The notes beneath the pieces are model-generated. The model was not told the DNA's origin and made no database searches. It worked only from the letters and a program-made list of their open reading frames with translations. From IMG/VR virus record IMGVR_UViG_3300044998_001165, positions 1-51,939 of that record: a stretch of 51,939 bases of DNA; one strand, 5' to 3'. The DNA is from a virus. A program made the translations under genes and the position numbers. Below are positions 16,164-24,125 of the stretch, piece by piece (position 1 is the stretch's first letter; every line of letters begins with the position of its first letter).

Positions 16164-16469
16164 TTAGAAAGCGATTTGAGATTGCAGAAAAGCCAAATCC
16201 TTGGTGTAAAAGGCGATCATGTGAGTGCAGTTGTCGATGGCTTGTGCGTAAGCCTCATTTTTTTCATCGTAAATGATAAGCGGGCGCAAAGAGTGGGGGT
16301 GCTGTTCCTCACCGTTGAGCGACCAGAGCCAACCGTCTCTGCCTCGATTTCCGTCTGCCCCGACCGGTGGTATTTGATGAAAGACGACTTGATGCACCTT
16401 GCTTGCATCCACGAGCCAGTACGGCGTTTCGGGGAGCAAATCGGTGGAATTGTCTAAATAGTGTGTCAT
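16164..16469 (-). CDS. hypothetical protein
   Basis: 101 residues. The first half is rich in Trp, His and Pro (YWLVDASKVHQVVFHQIPPV, then GRDGWLWSLNG), and the end is helical. It sits 14 bases before the Myb-like gene in the same operon. No family is recognised. A 103-base gap before it holds a plus-strand hairpin followed by seven T (about 16531-16556) whose purpose is unclear. Confidence 0.6.
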   Translation of the reverse strand: MTHYLDNSTDLLPETPYWLVDASKVHQVVFHQIPPVGADGNRGRDGWLWSLNGEEQHPHSLRPLIIYDEKNEAYAQAIDNCTHMIAFYTKDLAFLQSQIAF

Positions 16470-16572
16470 TTTGAGATAAGTTTGGGTGTGTTTTTGGAAA
16501 AATGGTTGCGTTAAGGGCGTAAAAGGTCAGGCACGCCTTTCGGGTGCTTTTTTTGACTCATATAAACTTGTT

Positions 16573-17040
16573 TTAGCGGAGGGTTATAGGTAGGGTATCG
16601 CCGATGCCTTTCAGATATTCATCGCTCACGATAGCCCTAAATTTGTCTAAGGCATCAAAAAAATCCTTGATTTCAGGTTTTTTGAGCAGGAGCAAGACCA
16701 GCGAAATACGAGCATGAATAGAACAGGTTAATTTTTTCATGTTTCGCTCCACAACCGAAGGGTGTAACCAAATCGAACCGTCTGTTGTAGATTTCAAATA
16801 AGGCTTTTTAAGTACCGTCAGGTGGTCGTAATCCTCGGTAAGCACATAGTCGGGTGAGTCTAATTCATACATAAAGGCACTTTCACGAAAGGCGATGGAT
16901 TCAGGCAATACATTAAAGAAATAATCCGCCTTAAAGTAGCCCCATTGGGATACGATCACCTCATCACCTAACATAGGAAAGTGGATTGCCCTTTCAAACT
17001 GAAGGTCGTAATCACTCTTGTTTTTGTCTCTCGGATTCAT
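16573..17040 (-). CDS. hypothetical protein
   Basis: 155 residues from the ATG at 17038-17040 (MNPRDKNKSD). The frame stays open to 17163 inside the RHH gene, but that part is arginine-rich and looks like a shadow. The N-terminal half is beta-rich and acidic (DEVIVSQWGYFKADYFFNVL) and the C-terminal half helical (ARISLVLLLLKKPEIKDFFD). It is the second gene of the operon headed by the ribbon-helix-helix gene. No family is recognised. Confidence 0.65.
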   Translation of the reverse strand: MNPRDKNKSDYDLQFERAIHFPMLGDEVIVSQWGYFKADYFFNVLPESIAFRESAFMYELDSPDYVLTEDYDHLTVLKKPYLKSTTDGSIWLHPSVVERNMKKLTCSIHARISLVLLLLKKPEIKDFFDALDKFRAIVSDEYLKGIGDTLPITLR

Positions 17041-17062
17041 TGTGTGGTAAAGTGTTTGAAGG

Positions 17063-17656
17063 TTAAATCTCACTGTAGAACTCACTGTAGTAGCCGTCAT
17101 CGTCCGATGCGCCCTGCACCACAAAGCCCGTATCTTCCACGATCTCCGGCAGGGAGTCCTCAATCTCGGATTCTAACCGGCGAAGCATCGCCTTGGTGAT
17201 CTTGTCCGTAAACTGAATCAGGGGCGCGTAGCCGTTTTTTTCCAAGCCTCGCCACTTTTCGCGTTTCATCACCAAGCGATCTTTGGAAGGCTTACCATCC
17301 AAACCGATTGCCGGCTCAAAGTCCGCCTCGGTCAAGATCACAGGCTTGTAGGTCGGAAACTTTTTGTAGCCCTCCCCGTCCTGCATATTCGGAACGGATT
17401 GCCTCGGACGACCCTCCGTAACCGGTGGTGTGGGTGGTGGTGTTGCCGGATAAGCCGTGCCATTGATCGGACGCGGTGCCGACGTTTGTAAGTGCGCCGG
17501 CAGGTAGTCTTGGTGGTTGAGGATGAACTCCTCAATGGCGCGGGCGTAGAGTGCTGCCTTAGATAACTTCATACCACTTGCGACAATGTCTGCCTTATGA
17601 GATAAATCAGTAGGGCAATCAATAGTCAATCGACTTAAAGTTTTTTCTTTAACCAT
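17063..17656 (-). CDS. ribbon-helix-helix transcription regulator, first gene of the replication operon
   Basis: 197 residues. Residues 5-48 have the Arc/CopG pattern: a basic beta strand (LSRLTIDCP), helix A (DLSHKADIVASGM) and helix B (SKAALYARAIEEFIL). A proline/threonine-rich linker (about 58-85) and an acidic C-terminal part ending in DDDGYYSEFYSE follow. Such proteins bind tandem operators as dimers. Two tandem 38-bp repeats lie directly upstream (17666-17741), just downstream of its promoter, so autoregulation is likely. It is divergent from the XRE repressor gene. Confidence 0.75.
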   Translation of the reverse strand: MVKEKTLSRLTIDCPTDLSHKADIVASGMKLSKAALYARAIEEFILNHQDYLPAHLQTSAPRPINGTAYPATPPPTPPVTEGRPRQSVPNMQDGEGYKKFPTYKPVILTEADFEPAIGLDGKPSKDRLVMKREKWRGLEKNGYAPLIQFTDKITKAMLRRLESEIEDSLPEIVEDTGFVVQGASDDDGYYSEFYSEI

Positions 17657-17665
17657 TTGCGTAAT

Positions 17666-17741
17666 TAACTTGATTCGCGTTGCGTTACGCTACTCGCGTT
17701 GAGTAACTTGATTCGCGTTGCGTTACGCTACTCGCGTTGAG
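17666..17741. repeat. tandem 38-bp direct repeat, probable operator of the RHH protein
   Basis: Two perfect copies (17666-17703 and 17704-17741) are followed by a third start TAACT. Each copy contains small dyads: GCGTTACGC and ACTC-GCGTT-GAGT, with GAGTAACTC at the second junction. They begin about 10 bases after the expected start of the RHH transcript, so bound protein could block RNA polymerase. Confidence 0.8.
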
Positions 17742-17751
17742 TAACTCAATA

Positions 17752-17781
17752 CAAAGATACTGCGTATAATCATTAAGTCAA
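17752..17781 (-). promoter_or_regulatory. promoter of the RHH/replication operon
   Basis: The minus strand reads TTG (17779-17781), then 19 bases, then TATCTTTG (17752-17759), a full match to the Bacteroidota TTTG/TAnnTTTG layout. It points toward the RHH gene. Confidence 0.7.
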
Positions 17782-17795
17782 CTGCCTATAGCAGT
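17781..17795. promoter_or_regulatory. palindrome ACTGC-ctata-GCAGT, probable repressor operator
   Basis: The dyad overlaps the -33 base triplet of the RHH promoter and lies 19 bases before the XRE repressor start. A second ACTGC half-site followed by a similar TATA stretch is at 17759-17768, over the -7 box. Binding by the XRE repressor here would shut the replication operon. Confidence 0.55.
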
Positions 17796-17813
17796 ATTAA
17801 GAATCATTAACTT

Positions 17814-18119
17814 ATGCAAGATATTGGTCATATATTACGAGAACTAAGAGAATCTCGCCAAATCTCTCAAAATTCTTTGGGAGAACTCTTGGGTATGACT
17901 CAAAGTGCCATTTATCGTATTGAGTCTGGAAATAGCTCTCCTACGATAGAAACGATAACAAAGATCGCCGACTATTTTCATGTCTCGGTAGATTATCTTC
18001 TGGGGCGTGTTCCGTCCGGCGACACCATTTCCCAGCACGGCTCTGACATTAACAATAGCACGGTTCTCGTGGGTAAAAGTATCAGCAATGGTTTTGATGC
18101 TGAATGTCGGGAAAACTAA
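17814..18119 (+). CDS. XRE-family (CI-like) repressor
   Basis: 101 residues. Residues 5-62 are a textbook XRE HTH: ILRELRESRQISQNSLGELL, recognition helix MTQSAIYRIESG, then PTIETITKIADYFHVSVDYL. The C-terminal part (65-101) is short and polar, with no peptidase domain, so it would not be cleaved like CI. It is divergent from the RHH gene with dyads between them, forming a genetic switch. Its last codons overlap a 40-codon frame whose coiled-coil sequence resembles the normal C-terminal tail of many Bacteroidota phage repressors, so the tail may be made by coupling or frameshift. Confidence 0.9.
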   Translation: MQDIGHILRELRESRQISQNSLGELLGMTQSAIYRIESGNSSPTIETITKIADYFHVSVDYLLGRVPSGDTISQHGSDINNSTVLVGKSISNGFDAECREN

Positions 18120-18226
18120 AAGTCGCGCAGGATCGCATCGTCTCTTTAGAAGCGGAACGCGATCGTCTTTTTCAAATTGTACTTAACTTATCCGGTTCAC
18201 CATCTAATGAACAACAAGCTGTATGA
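18104..18226 (+). CDS. 40-residue helical ORF overlapping the repressor gene
   Basis: It starts at ATG 18104-18106 in the -1 frame relative to the repressor, overlaps it by 16 bases, and ends at TGA 18224-18226. The sequence is amphipathic helix (QDRIVSLEAERDRLFQIVLN), like the coiled-coil ends of XRE repressors. It overlaps the next ORF start (ATGA). It may be a separate coupled peptide or the detached C-terminus of the repressor. Confidence 0.5.
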   Translation: MSGKLKVAQDRIVSLEAERDRLFQIVLNLSGSPSNEQQAV

Positions 18227-18345
18227 ATAAGAAAGGGTGCTTAAAATGGTTTTTGATCTTGTTTATAGCTGTTCCTATGGGATTCGGGCTTGCTTTCTCT
18301 GAGGCTCTATCCTTTAACTCGGAAGATGAATCAGTATTAGAATAA
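18223..18345 (+). CDS. 40-residue single-pass membrane peptide
   Basis: The ATG (18223-18225) overlaps the TGA of the preceding ORF. A basic start MNKKGCLKW and a hydrophobic helix FLILFIAVPMGFGLAF (residues 10-25) are followed by an acidic tail. This is the usual look of a small inner membrane peptide. Being in the repressor operon, it would be made when the repressor is on, so a superinfection exclusion or host-modifying role is possible. Confidence 0.55.
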   Translation: MNKKGCLKWFLILFIAVPMGFGLAFSEALSFNSEDESVLE

Positions 18346-18363
18346 AGCACTTATAGCAATATT

Positions 18364-21300
18364 TCACCCACACCCTTCTATAATCTCACAGAACGCCTTT
18401 TTCTTAACCTTAATGTCAATCCACCAATTATACCCAAACTCTGAATTTTGATCGATTGTCCCATCAAATGTATATTCGACGTTATCAATCAAAAAGGAAG
18501 GGGCGGTAAGGATGTTTAAGAACCGTTTAACTACGTAGGGAGGCATTCCATCCAAAACTAACCGGTAAACCTCCTGACCCGTACTCGAAATTACCCGCCC
18601 GTTTTCCTCCTGCCGGGTAACTTCGTAAGAATCGAATAGTAGATACCCATTCATGCGTAACCGCTCAATATGTTTGAATGGCGTTCCGATAAATTGATCT
18701 ACTAAGCCGTAAAAATGACCACTGCAATCCGAGTCCGTTAGTGCCTCAAAAACCATCGTTTGCTCACAACAACCATTCGTTTTACGATAGAGCGGACTAT
18801 AAATGACTGTTTCACGGGGCAAGGTTCGGAAAGTGAACCGCAAAAAGAAACAATTAGGCAGAAATTCGGTATTGACTTCGATGCCTTGGTAAGTCCGTTC
18901 CGTTTTGCGATCACGCCCAACATAGTAACGCAATGCCAAACTGCTTAAAGGAACTATGATGTTACCGTCAGGATCAATCGCCTCGACTGTGGCAAACCAA
19001 TTCCCGCTTTTCGTTTCCTGCCAACCCGCTGTCGGTGCGGTATCATAATCATTGATTCGATCAGGGATGTTAAATTGAAAGTACAGTTTTTCGGGTTCTG
19101 TGCCGCAACATAGATCATAAACTTTCGGAGGTGGCGGGTCTATAATATCCGGGCAATCAGCCGGGGGGGAACAGCATTCATTAGAAATTATCTCCCAGTC
19201 CAAACCCGAATAGTTAGCAACATTTGGGCAAAAACGGATGCCGTCCTTACATATGTCAGAATTAAAAACACGTTGCCAAGCTGAACGGGATGTTGTGATT
19301 GTAAGTATCCCTTCATTGGCATTAACAGATTCATAAACCAACTGTCCTCCGTAATTGGTAGGCCAGAAATTAAGATTATGGATTGCTACGAAATTGTTAA
19401 AATAGGTTGTAAAATCAGTATTGCGATAATCATCTATCCGGATTTGCCACCAAAAAGAATTATACCCCGCCTCACCTGTTGCCACACAGGGACGATTCGT
19501 AGCCTCTAAAGGTAAACCAACATGATCCCCGCCCGTGCCAAATACCATCCCATTATTTCTTACCCGAATTTTGATGACGTTCTTATCAGGATCGGGGCAG
19601 GGTTTGCCACAATCTTCTCCGCAACAAAGCGGTTGTTGCGTGATCTCTATCGTCGCATTTCCAACCAAATCCGACACGATTCCTACGCTACACACTTTGA
19701 AGGTCAAAGTACAGAAATCAACTCCTTTTTGTGCTAACCACCAAGCCCGAGAAACGCGAATACGCATTCGGTTACCGGTTACAGTTACTACTTGATTAGG
19801 CGCATCGTTCATCGTGCCTACAAAAGACTGTAAGACGGAATTAAGTGAGGGGAATGTTGAATAATCCTCAACCGAAAAAACAAAATAAGGGTCTCCCGGA
19901 GAAGGCGTTAAGGAAACGGGACAAGTCGTATTAAACGGCACTAAAGCCCATGCCACGTTATCATTTTCATCGGGGACTAAATTACGTAATTCAAACTCTA
20001 AATCCGCGTAAGCACAGCCTTCCGGCGGACAGCATTCGGGTTGCTTGGAAACGTTAAGGTCTAAGGTTTGGACGGGTAACGGACTACTCTCGGATATAAA
20101 CGGACAACACCAATCCGATATGATTTCAACCGGAACAGTCTGCGCGTCCGGCGTGGTTGTGCCAAAATCGGTTAGATTGTTATAGTTTAAATAGTTTGAT
20201 CCTGAACTACTCTCCACTGCTATTTGAACCACCGGTGTGCAGGGCAATTCAGAACAGGGCAGATAAAAGAACAACTCCGTAGGGTCTCCAATACTTTGGG
20301 TAACGTAGTGTAGGGGAGAAAGAGCCTCCCAAGCGGTTATCAAATTTGTAATAAACTCGTCAATATCTGCCCCCGAATCAACCGTTATTGTTTCATAAGT
20401 AACGGGCATTGTAGCAGAGCAGGTAGCCTTAAAGTTCACGGTAACACTTTCCGATGCCAATCCAAACACAACATTAACCCTTGTGTAAAACATACAAACA
20501 GGGGTAGCCGATTGCGTGCAAGCAATCCATGATGCTAAACAGAGGTTATAACCAAAAAGCGTTTGAAAATTGGCAACATTGTAAGTTAAACAAAAGATGT
20601 TTCCGTTTTGGCTAATACTTGAACCTCCGCCTATCGTCGTAGCTAAGTCTGAAAAAAACGATGCGACTATAACTTTGTATTCATCAAAATCAGCAACCGA
20701 CGCAATGCTTAACTCCGGGATAATCGGTGGATCACAAGGCAGTGAATCCGGTTGTAAAAAAAATGACGCGTCGGTATTGGGGTTTCCATATTCAAAATTT
20801 GCACCAACCTTGAAACATAGTTGTGCCATACCCGCACCAATACTTTGGCAATTACCCGGACAGCATTCCGTTTCTGCCGTAAATAAATAAGGATCGCCTG
20901 TGCCTGTTAATTGCAAAGTAGCCGTTTCGCCGCAACAAGTTGCCGGCATAGGCATTTGAATCGTGATAACGTTCGTTCCATTGGTATGTATTGATGTAAT
21001 GCCATTATCGGTGTATGTGGTGCTTTGTAGTGCTAAATGGAGTTCATCTGCATAATCAATACCGGAAGGTTGTAATTCAACGATTGCATCTAAATCTAAA
21101 GAAAAACATGGTGAAAACGGATCGCCGATATACATATAAAAACCGTTTAGCGTATCGCCAACATCTGGGTCTCCGATCGTAAACGTAAAACGCGCATAAC
21201 CGTCAGGAACGGAGGTACAAGGTTCGGCAGGACAGCATTCTACCACCCCAAACGCAGTATACATCCCCTCGTAAGATTCTACAGTAAAACTACTTCCACA

Positions 21301-23367
21301 ACAATCCCCATCCCATTCAATATATAACAATTTACCGTTTGTTGATGCAATTAAATTAACAGATTCTTTGACTGCAATGATTGTCGCATCAAAACAATTA
21401 TTTATCCAATCTGCAATATTTTGAGCTAATGTAAATGGATTTGAATCATAATTGGGAAAACAAAGGGTTGATGCACTCATATCTAACGCCAAGCATCCAA
21501 AAACGTTAAATATTGCCGGCAGATCGTTTACATTTACATAATCCTGCATATCTAAAACAAGGCGCATTCTGTCTGAAGGCACCGCGCATTCGTTGGTATG
21601 ATAACCCGCTTGGCACAGCGAAAAAGTCCGCGTACAAAGATCAATCCCCAGATTTTGGATAAAGTATTCCGCATCCAAAAAGAAATAGATCGTCCCGAGA
21701 GCTTCATTCAGCACCAGATAAGAATTACCTAAGACTTCATAAATACTACGTAGGTAGTTGTAAACATTTGCCAAGTATTCACTAAAATTACCCGCTTCTG
21801 ACATCCGCATTTGGGTCGGAATATCATTCCAATTTACACCTCCGCAAGTCAGGTTATCAATCAGTCCCCGAATGACAAAACCCGCATCGTTAAAAGGATT
21901 ATTCCAAACGTAATCCGGGTCATTTTTAATGGTGATTTGAGCCTTTGCGAAGCCCACCGGACAGGCATCTGTATCCGTTGACTGCCCCTCAACCGGACAG
22001 CAATAGAGTTCTGTCGAAACCGTGAATCCCGATAAATCGCCCGAGCATTCGCAGACTTTCCAAGTGTCTCGACACCAATCCCGCTTACTTAAATCAAGGT
22101 AGATATAAAAGCCTTGCGTCGGATCAGATGGGTTGACGTACTCGATGTATGAACTCCCGAAATGTTGCGGGAAAGCGGGAAATAATTCGGCTTCCAACCA
22201 TTGCTTTAAGCGATTATTGGTATCTAAATGCGTTGGGGGCTGAACGCAGGGCAACTCGCTTAGGGCATCGCAATCCAGAAAACCCGGAATAAAACGATAT
22301 GTACCCAATCCCCCGGGGTATGGTGGGAACGTCTGCACTTTTAGCCGAGCGTACCCGTCGGGGAGGATGCAGGGTGCATTGACTTCCGCCCGATTACCGC
22401 ACTGCATAAAATCTTCGGGGTTTACCTCAAAGCAAAAAAACGGCTGGGTGATCGTTGGCGGGAAGCCTGAGAATCCGGTAAAGGAGATGCTCGTACCATT
22501 CGCACAAGAACATCCCGGGAAGTCTGTTGGCGAAAGGTAAAAGGCTATTTCCCGCTCATTGGCTCCGTTTTTGAAGTAAACCAAGTCCGAATTCACATAC
22601 AGCGACCGAAAGTAGCCTTGTAAAGCTCCGAAAAAGAAATCAACGTCATGCGGACCCGCCCCCCAAAGGTCGAGCATCATTTCGCCCAAGTCAATAGTGA
22701 TACCGCACCCTAAGTCTATGCGAATCGGTTGGGAAGTAATGTCATCAAATTGATAATTGCCTGCACCGATTTTGAAGGAGAAAACGTTAGTTGCCGGACG
22801 CGAAACAGGGGGAACAACGCCTGTAATACAATCACAATTAAAAACGGCATCAGGCGTACCAATACCCGATCGCACCATAGAAACGGTTTGAAGCGTACAA
22901 TCACATTCATCCAACCAACGTTTATTCAAATAAAATTTAATCGTCGTATCGTCCGCAACCGCAAAAGAAGGAAAGAACCGACGATTGAACTTGGTGATGA
23001 TGTCTAATTGCAGTTCTTCGGTGGTATTGCCTGACGCATTGATGTAAAATGTTCTGCCACAGGGATTAAGGGTAATGCTATTCAAAACGCCCACTTCGCC
23101 CCTGCCTACCGAAACCCCTAAAGTCAGCACTTGATAACAGCAATCCACTGCACCCAAACCGGGGGCAACAAAGCAAGGCGCGCAAACCGGAATCGCAAAC
23201 AACTCGCCTCCGTTACAATCGCCCGTGAGGATTTCTTCTAAGGTCAATCCCTGCTGAATCGCGCCATTATTGCAGTCAATTTTTAAGGGCAGTAGTTTGA
23301 TGGCTGTATCCGAACCGTTGCTTACAACCGTATTCGGAAGCGGATATTTATAGGTATTGGTAGGCAT
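18364..23367 (-). CDS. giant cysteine-rich repeat protein of the tail tip (probable adhesin)
   Basis: 1667 residues. About ten modules of roughly 110-130 residues, each opened by a cysteine cluster (ECCPAEPCTSVPDGYARFTF, ECCPGNCQSIGAGMAQLCF, QPECCPPEGCAYADLEFEL and so on) followed by an alternating beta pattern, run from about residue 55 to 1350. The final 250 residues differ: a TYQGIEVNTEFLPNCFFLRF region and a C-terminal domain with RMNGYLLFDSYEV. It has no signal peptide. It is the last gene of the tail-tip operon, a position of receptor-binding proteins. Paired cysteines suggest disulphides formed outside the cell. I do not recognise a named family for the module. Confidence 0.75.
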   Translation of the reverse strand: MPTNTYKYPLPNTVVSNGSDTAIKLLPLKIDCNNGAIQQGLTLEEILTGDCNGGELFAIPVCAPCFVAPGLGAVDCCYQVLTLGVSVGRGEVGVLNSITLNPCGRTFYINASGNTTEELQLDIITKFNRRFFPSFAVADDTTIKFYLNKRWLDECDCTLQTVSMVRSGIGTPDAVFNCDCITGVVPPVSRPATNVFSFKIGAGNYQFDDITSQPIRIDLGCGITIDLGEMMLDLWGAGPHDVDFFFGALQGYFRSLYVNSDLVYFKNGANEREIAFYLSPTDFPGCSCANGTSISFTGFSGFPPTITQPFFCFEVNPEDFMQCGNRAEVNAPCILPDGYARLKVQTFPPYPGGLGTYRFIPGFLDCDALSELPCVQPPTHLDTNNRLKQWLEAELFPAFPQHFGSSYIEYVNPSDPTQGFYIYLDLSKRDWCRDTWKVCECSGDLSGFTVSTELYCCPVEGQSTDTDACPVGFAKAQITIKNDPDYVWNNPFNDAGFVIRGLIDNLTCGGVNWNDIPTQMRMSEAGNFSEYLANVYNYLRSIYEVLGNSYLVLNEALGTIYFFLDAEYFIQNLGIDLCTRTFSLCQAGYHTNECAVPSDRMRLVLDMQDYVNVNDLPAIFNVFGCLALDMSASTLCFPNYDSNPFTLAQNIADWINNCFDATIIAVKESVNLIASTNGKLLYIEWDGDCCGSSFTVESYEGMYTAFGVVECCPAEPCTSVPDGYARFTFTIGDPDVGDTLNGFYMYIGDPFSPCFSLDLDAIVELQPSGIDYADELHLALQSTTYTDNGITSIHTNGTNVITIQMPMPATCCGETATLQLTGTGDPYLFTAETECCPGNCQSIGAGMAQLCFKVGANFEYGNPNTDASFFLQPDSLPCDPPIIPELSIASVADFDEYKVIVASFFSDLATTIGGGSSISQNGNIFCLTYNVANFQTLFGYNLCLASWIACTQSATPVCMFYTRVNVVFGLASESVTVNFKATCSATMPVTYETITVDSGADIDEFITNLITAWEALSPLHYVTQSIGDPTELFFYLPCSELPCTPVVQIAVESSSGSNYLNYNNLTDFGTTTPDAQTVPVEIISDWCCPFISESSPLPVQTLDLNVSKQPECCPPEGCAYADLEFELRNLVPDENDNVAWALVPFNTTCPVSLTPSPGDPYFVFSVEDYSTFPSLNSVLQSFVGTMNDAPNQVVTVTGNRMRIRVSRAWWLAQKGVDFCTLTFKVCSVGIVSDLVGNATIEITQQPLCCGEDCGKPCPDPDKNVIKIRVRNNGMVFGTGGDHVGLPLEATNRPCVATGEAGYNSFWWQIRIDDYRNTDFTTYFNNFVAIHNLNFWPTNYGGQLVYESVNANEGILTITTSRSAWQRVFNSDICKDGIRFCPNVANYSGLDWEIISNECCSPPADCPDIIDPPPPKVYDLCCGTEPEKLYFQFNIPDRINDYDTAPTAGWQETKSGNWFATVEAIDPDGNIIVPLSSLALRYYVGRDRKTERTYQGIEVNTEFLPNCFFLRFTFRTLPRETVIYSPLYRKTNGCCEQTMVFEALTDSDCSGHFYGLVDQFIGTPFKHIERLRMNGYLLFDSYEVTRQEENGRVISSTGQEVYRLVLDGMPPYVVKRFLNILTAPSFLIDNVEYTFDGTIDQNSEFGYNWWIDIKVKKKAFCEIIEGCG

Positions 23368-23396
23368 GGTATTTTATAAATTACGGCGAATACGCT

Positions 23397-23621
23397 TTAA
23401 TTATTTTTTGCTAAATGTGCGTGCAAACGATTAACCATATTTTTAAGACATAAATCAATAAAGACAGCATTAGGTGGCTGATAGACAATCATGTCGGTAG
23501 CATATTGATTGTTTGCTATTTTTTCGGGTGGTTTGCCAATGTTGAAACTGACCAAATAGCCTTCTTGCTCAATCTCTTTTACGACATCAGCCAATTTATC
23601 AATCAATTTATCAGAAAGCAT
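23397..23621 (-). CDS. small hypothetical protein of the tail-tip operon
   Basis: 74 residues: an N-terminal helix (MLSDKLIDKLADVVKEIEQE), a beta-like middle and a C-terminal helix (IDLCLKNMVNRLHAHLAK). It lies 29 bases before the giant repeat gene and 18 bases after the acetyltransferase. It might be a chaperone for a tail protein, but only position suggests this. Confidence 0.55.
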   Translation of the reverse strand: MLSDKLIDKLADVVKEIEQEGYLVSFNIGKPPEKIANNQYATDMIVYQPPNAVFIDLCLKNMVNRLHAHLAKNN

Positions 23622-23639
23622 ATAATTGCTATTAGAAGG

Positions 23640-24113
23640 TTAGGTGGTTTCATAAACTTGTTCTAAAGCCAACTTTTTTCGGACGTTTGGCGGAGTGTAG
23701 CACATGGAAACACTCGCTTTCCGGGTCTCTTCAAAGCCTAATTTTTTGAAAATGGGATAGGATGTTTCTAAAATAGCAATACATCTTAGCTGTGTTTGCA
23801 TCACCTCAGCTACCCCTTTAGCATGCTCTACCAATGCAGAGAAGTAGCCTTTCTTTCGCTGATCCGGAGCGGTGAAACAATCACTGATTTCAACCCCCCA
23901 TCGTTCAAACTCGTTCGGATTCATGTAAACGACAATAGAGCAGACTGCGCAGATGTTTCCGGCATCGTCCTTCACTGCCCAAAGGGTGATATTCCCCAAT
24001 TCTCCTTCTTCATATCGCATACCGAATATTTCCTCCACCTCATCAGGAAATTGGCGCATGAAGTCCAGAAAATCGGTTTCGGTAATGCGGGTGATGATAA
24101 TATTTTCTTTCAT
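23640..24113 (-). CDS. GNAT-family N-acetyltransferase
   Basis: 157 residues, the full length of a single GNAT domain. Beta strands NITLWAVKDDAGNICAVCSI lead to motif A: VEISDCFTAPDQRKKGYFSAL, with the acetyl-CoA pyrophosphate loop QRKKGY at 85-90. Motif B follows (IAILETSYPIFKKLGFEE). It would transfer an acetyl group from acetyl-CoA to an amine; the substrate is unknown. It sits between two large adhesin-like genes, so modification of a tail protein or of a host target are both possible. Confidence 0.85.
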   Translation of the reverse strand: MKENIIITRITETDFLDFMRQFPDEVEEIFGMRYEEGELGNITLWAVKDDAGNICAVCSIVVYMNPNEFERWGVEISDCFTAPDQRKKGYFSALVEHAKGVAEVMQTQLRCIAILETSYPIFKKLGFEETRKASVSMCYTPPNVRKKLALEQVYETT

Positions 24114-24125
24114 ATAGATATTGAA

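Noticed and set aside
16531-16556. Plus-strand hairpin with T-run as a terminator
   Set aside because: No plus-strand gene runs into it, and its stem is interrupted by a bulge; left unassigned.
17041-17163. N-terminal extension of the 16573-17040 gene
   Set aside because: The extension overlaps the RHH gene and is Arg/Thr-rich; the ATG at 17038-17040 fits the operon spacing.
17666-17741. 38-bp repeats as a CRISPR array
   Set aside because: Two adjacent copies without spacers and no cas genes; an operator explains them better.
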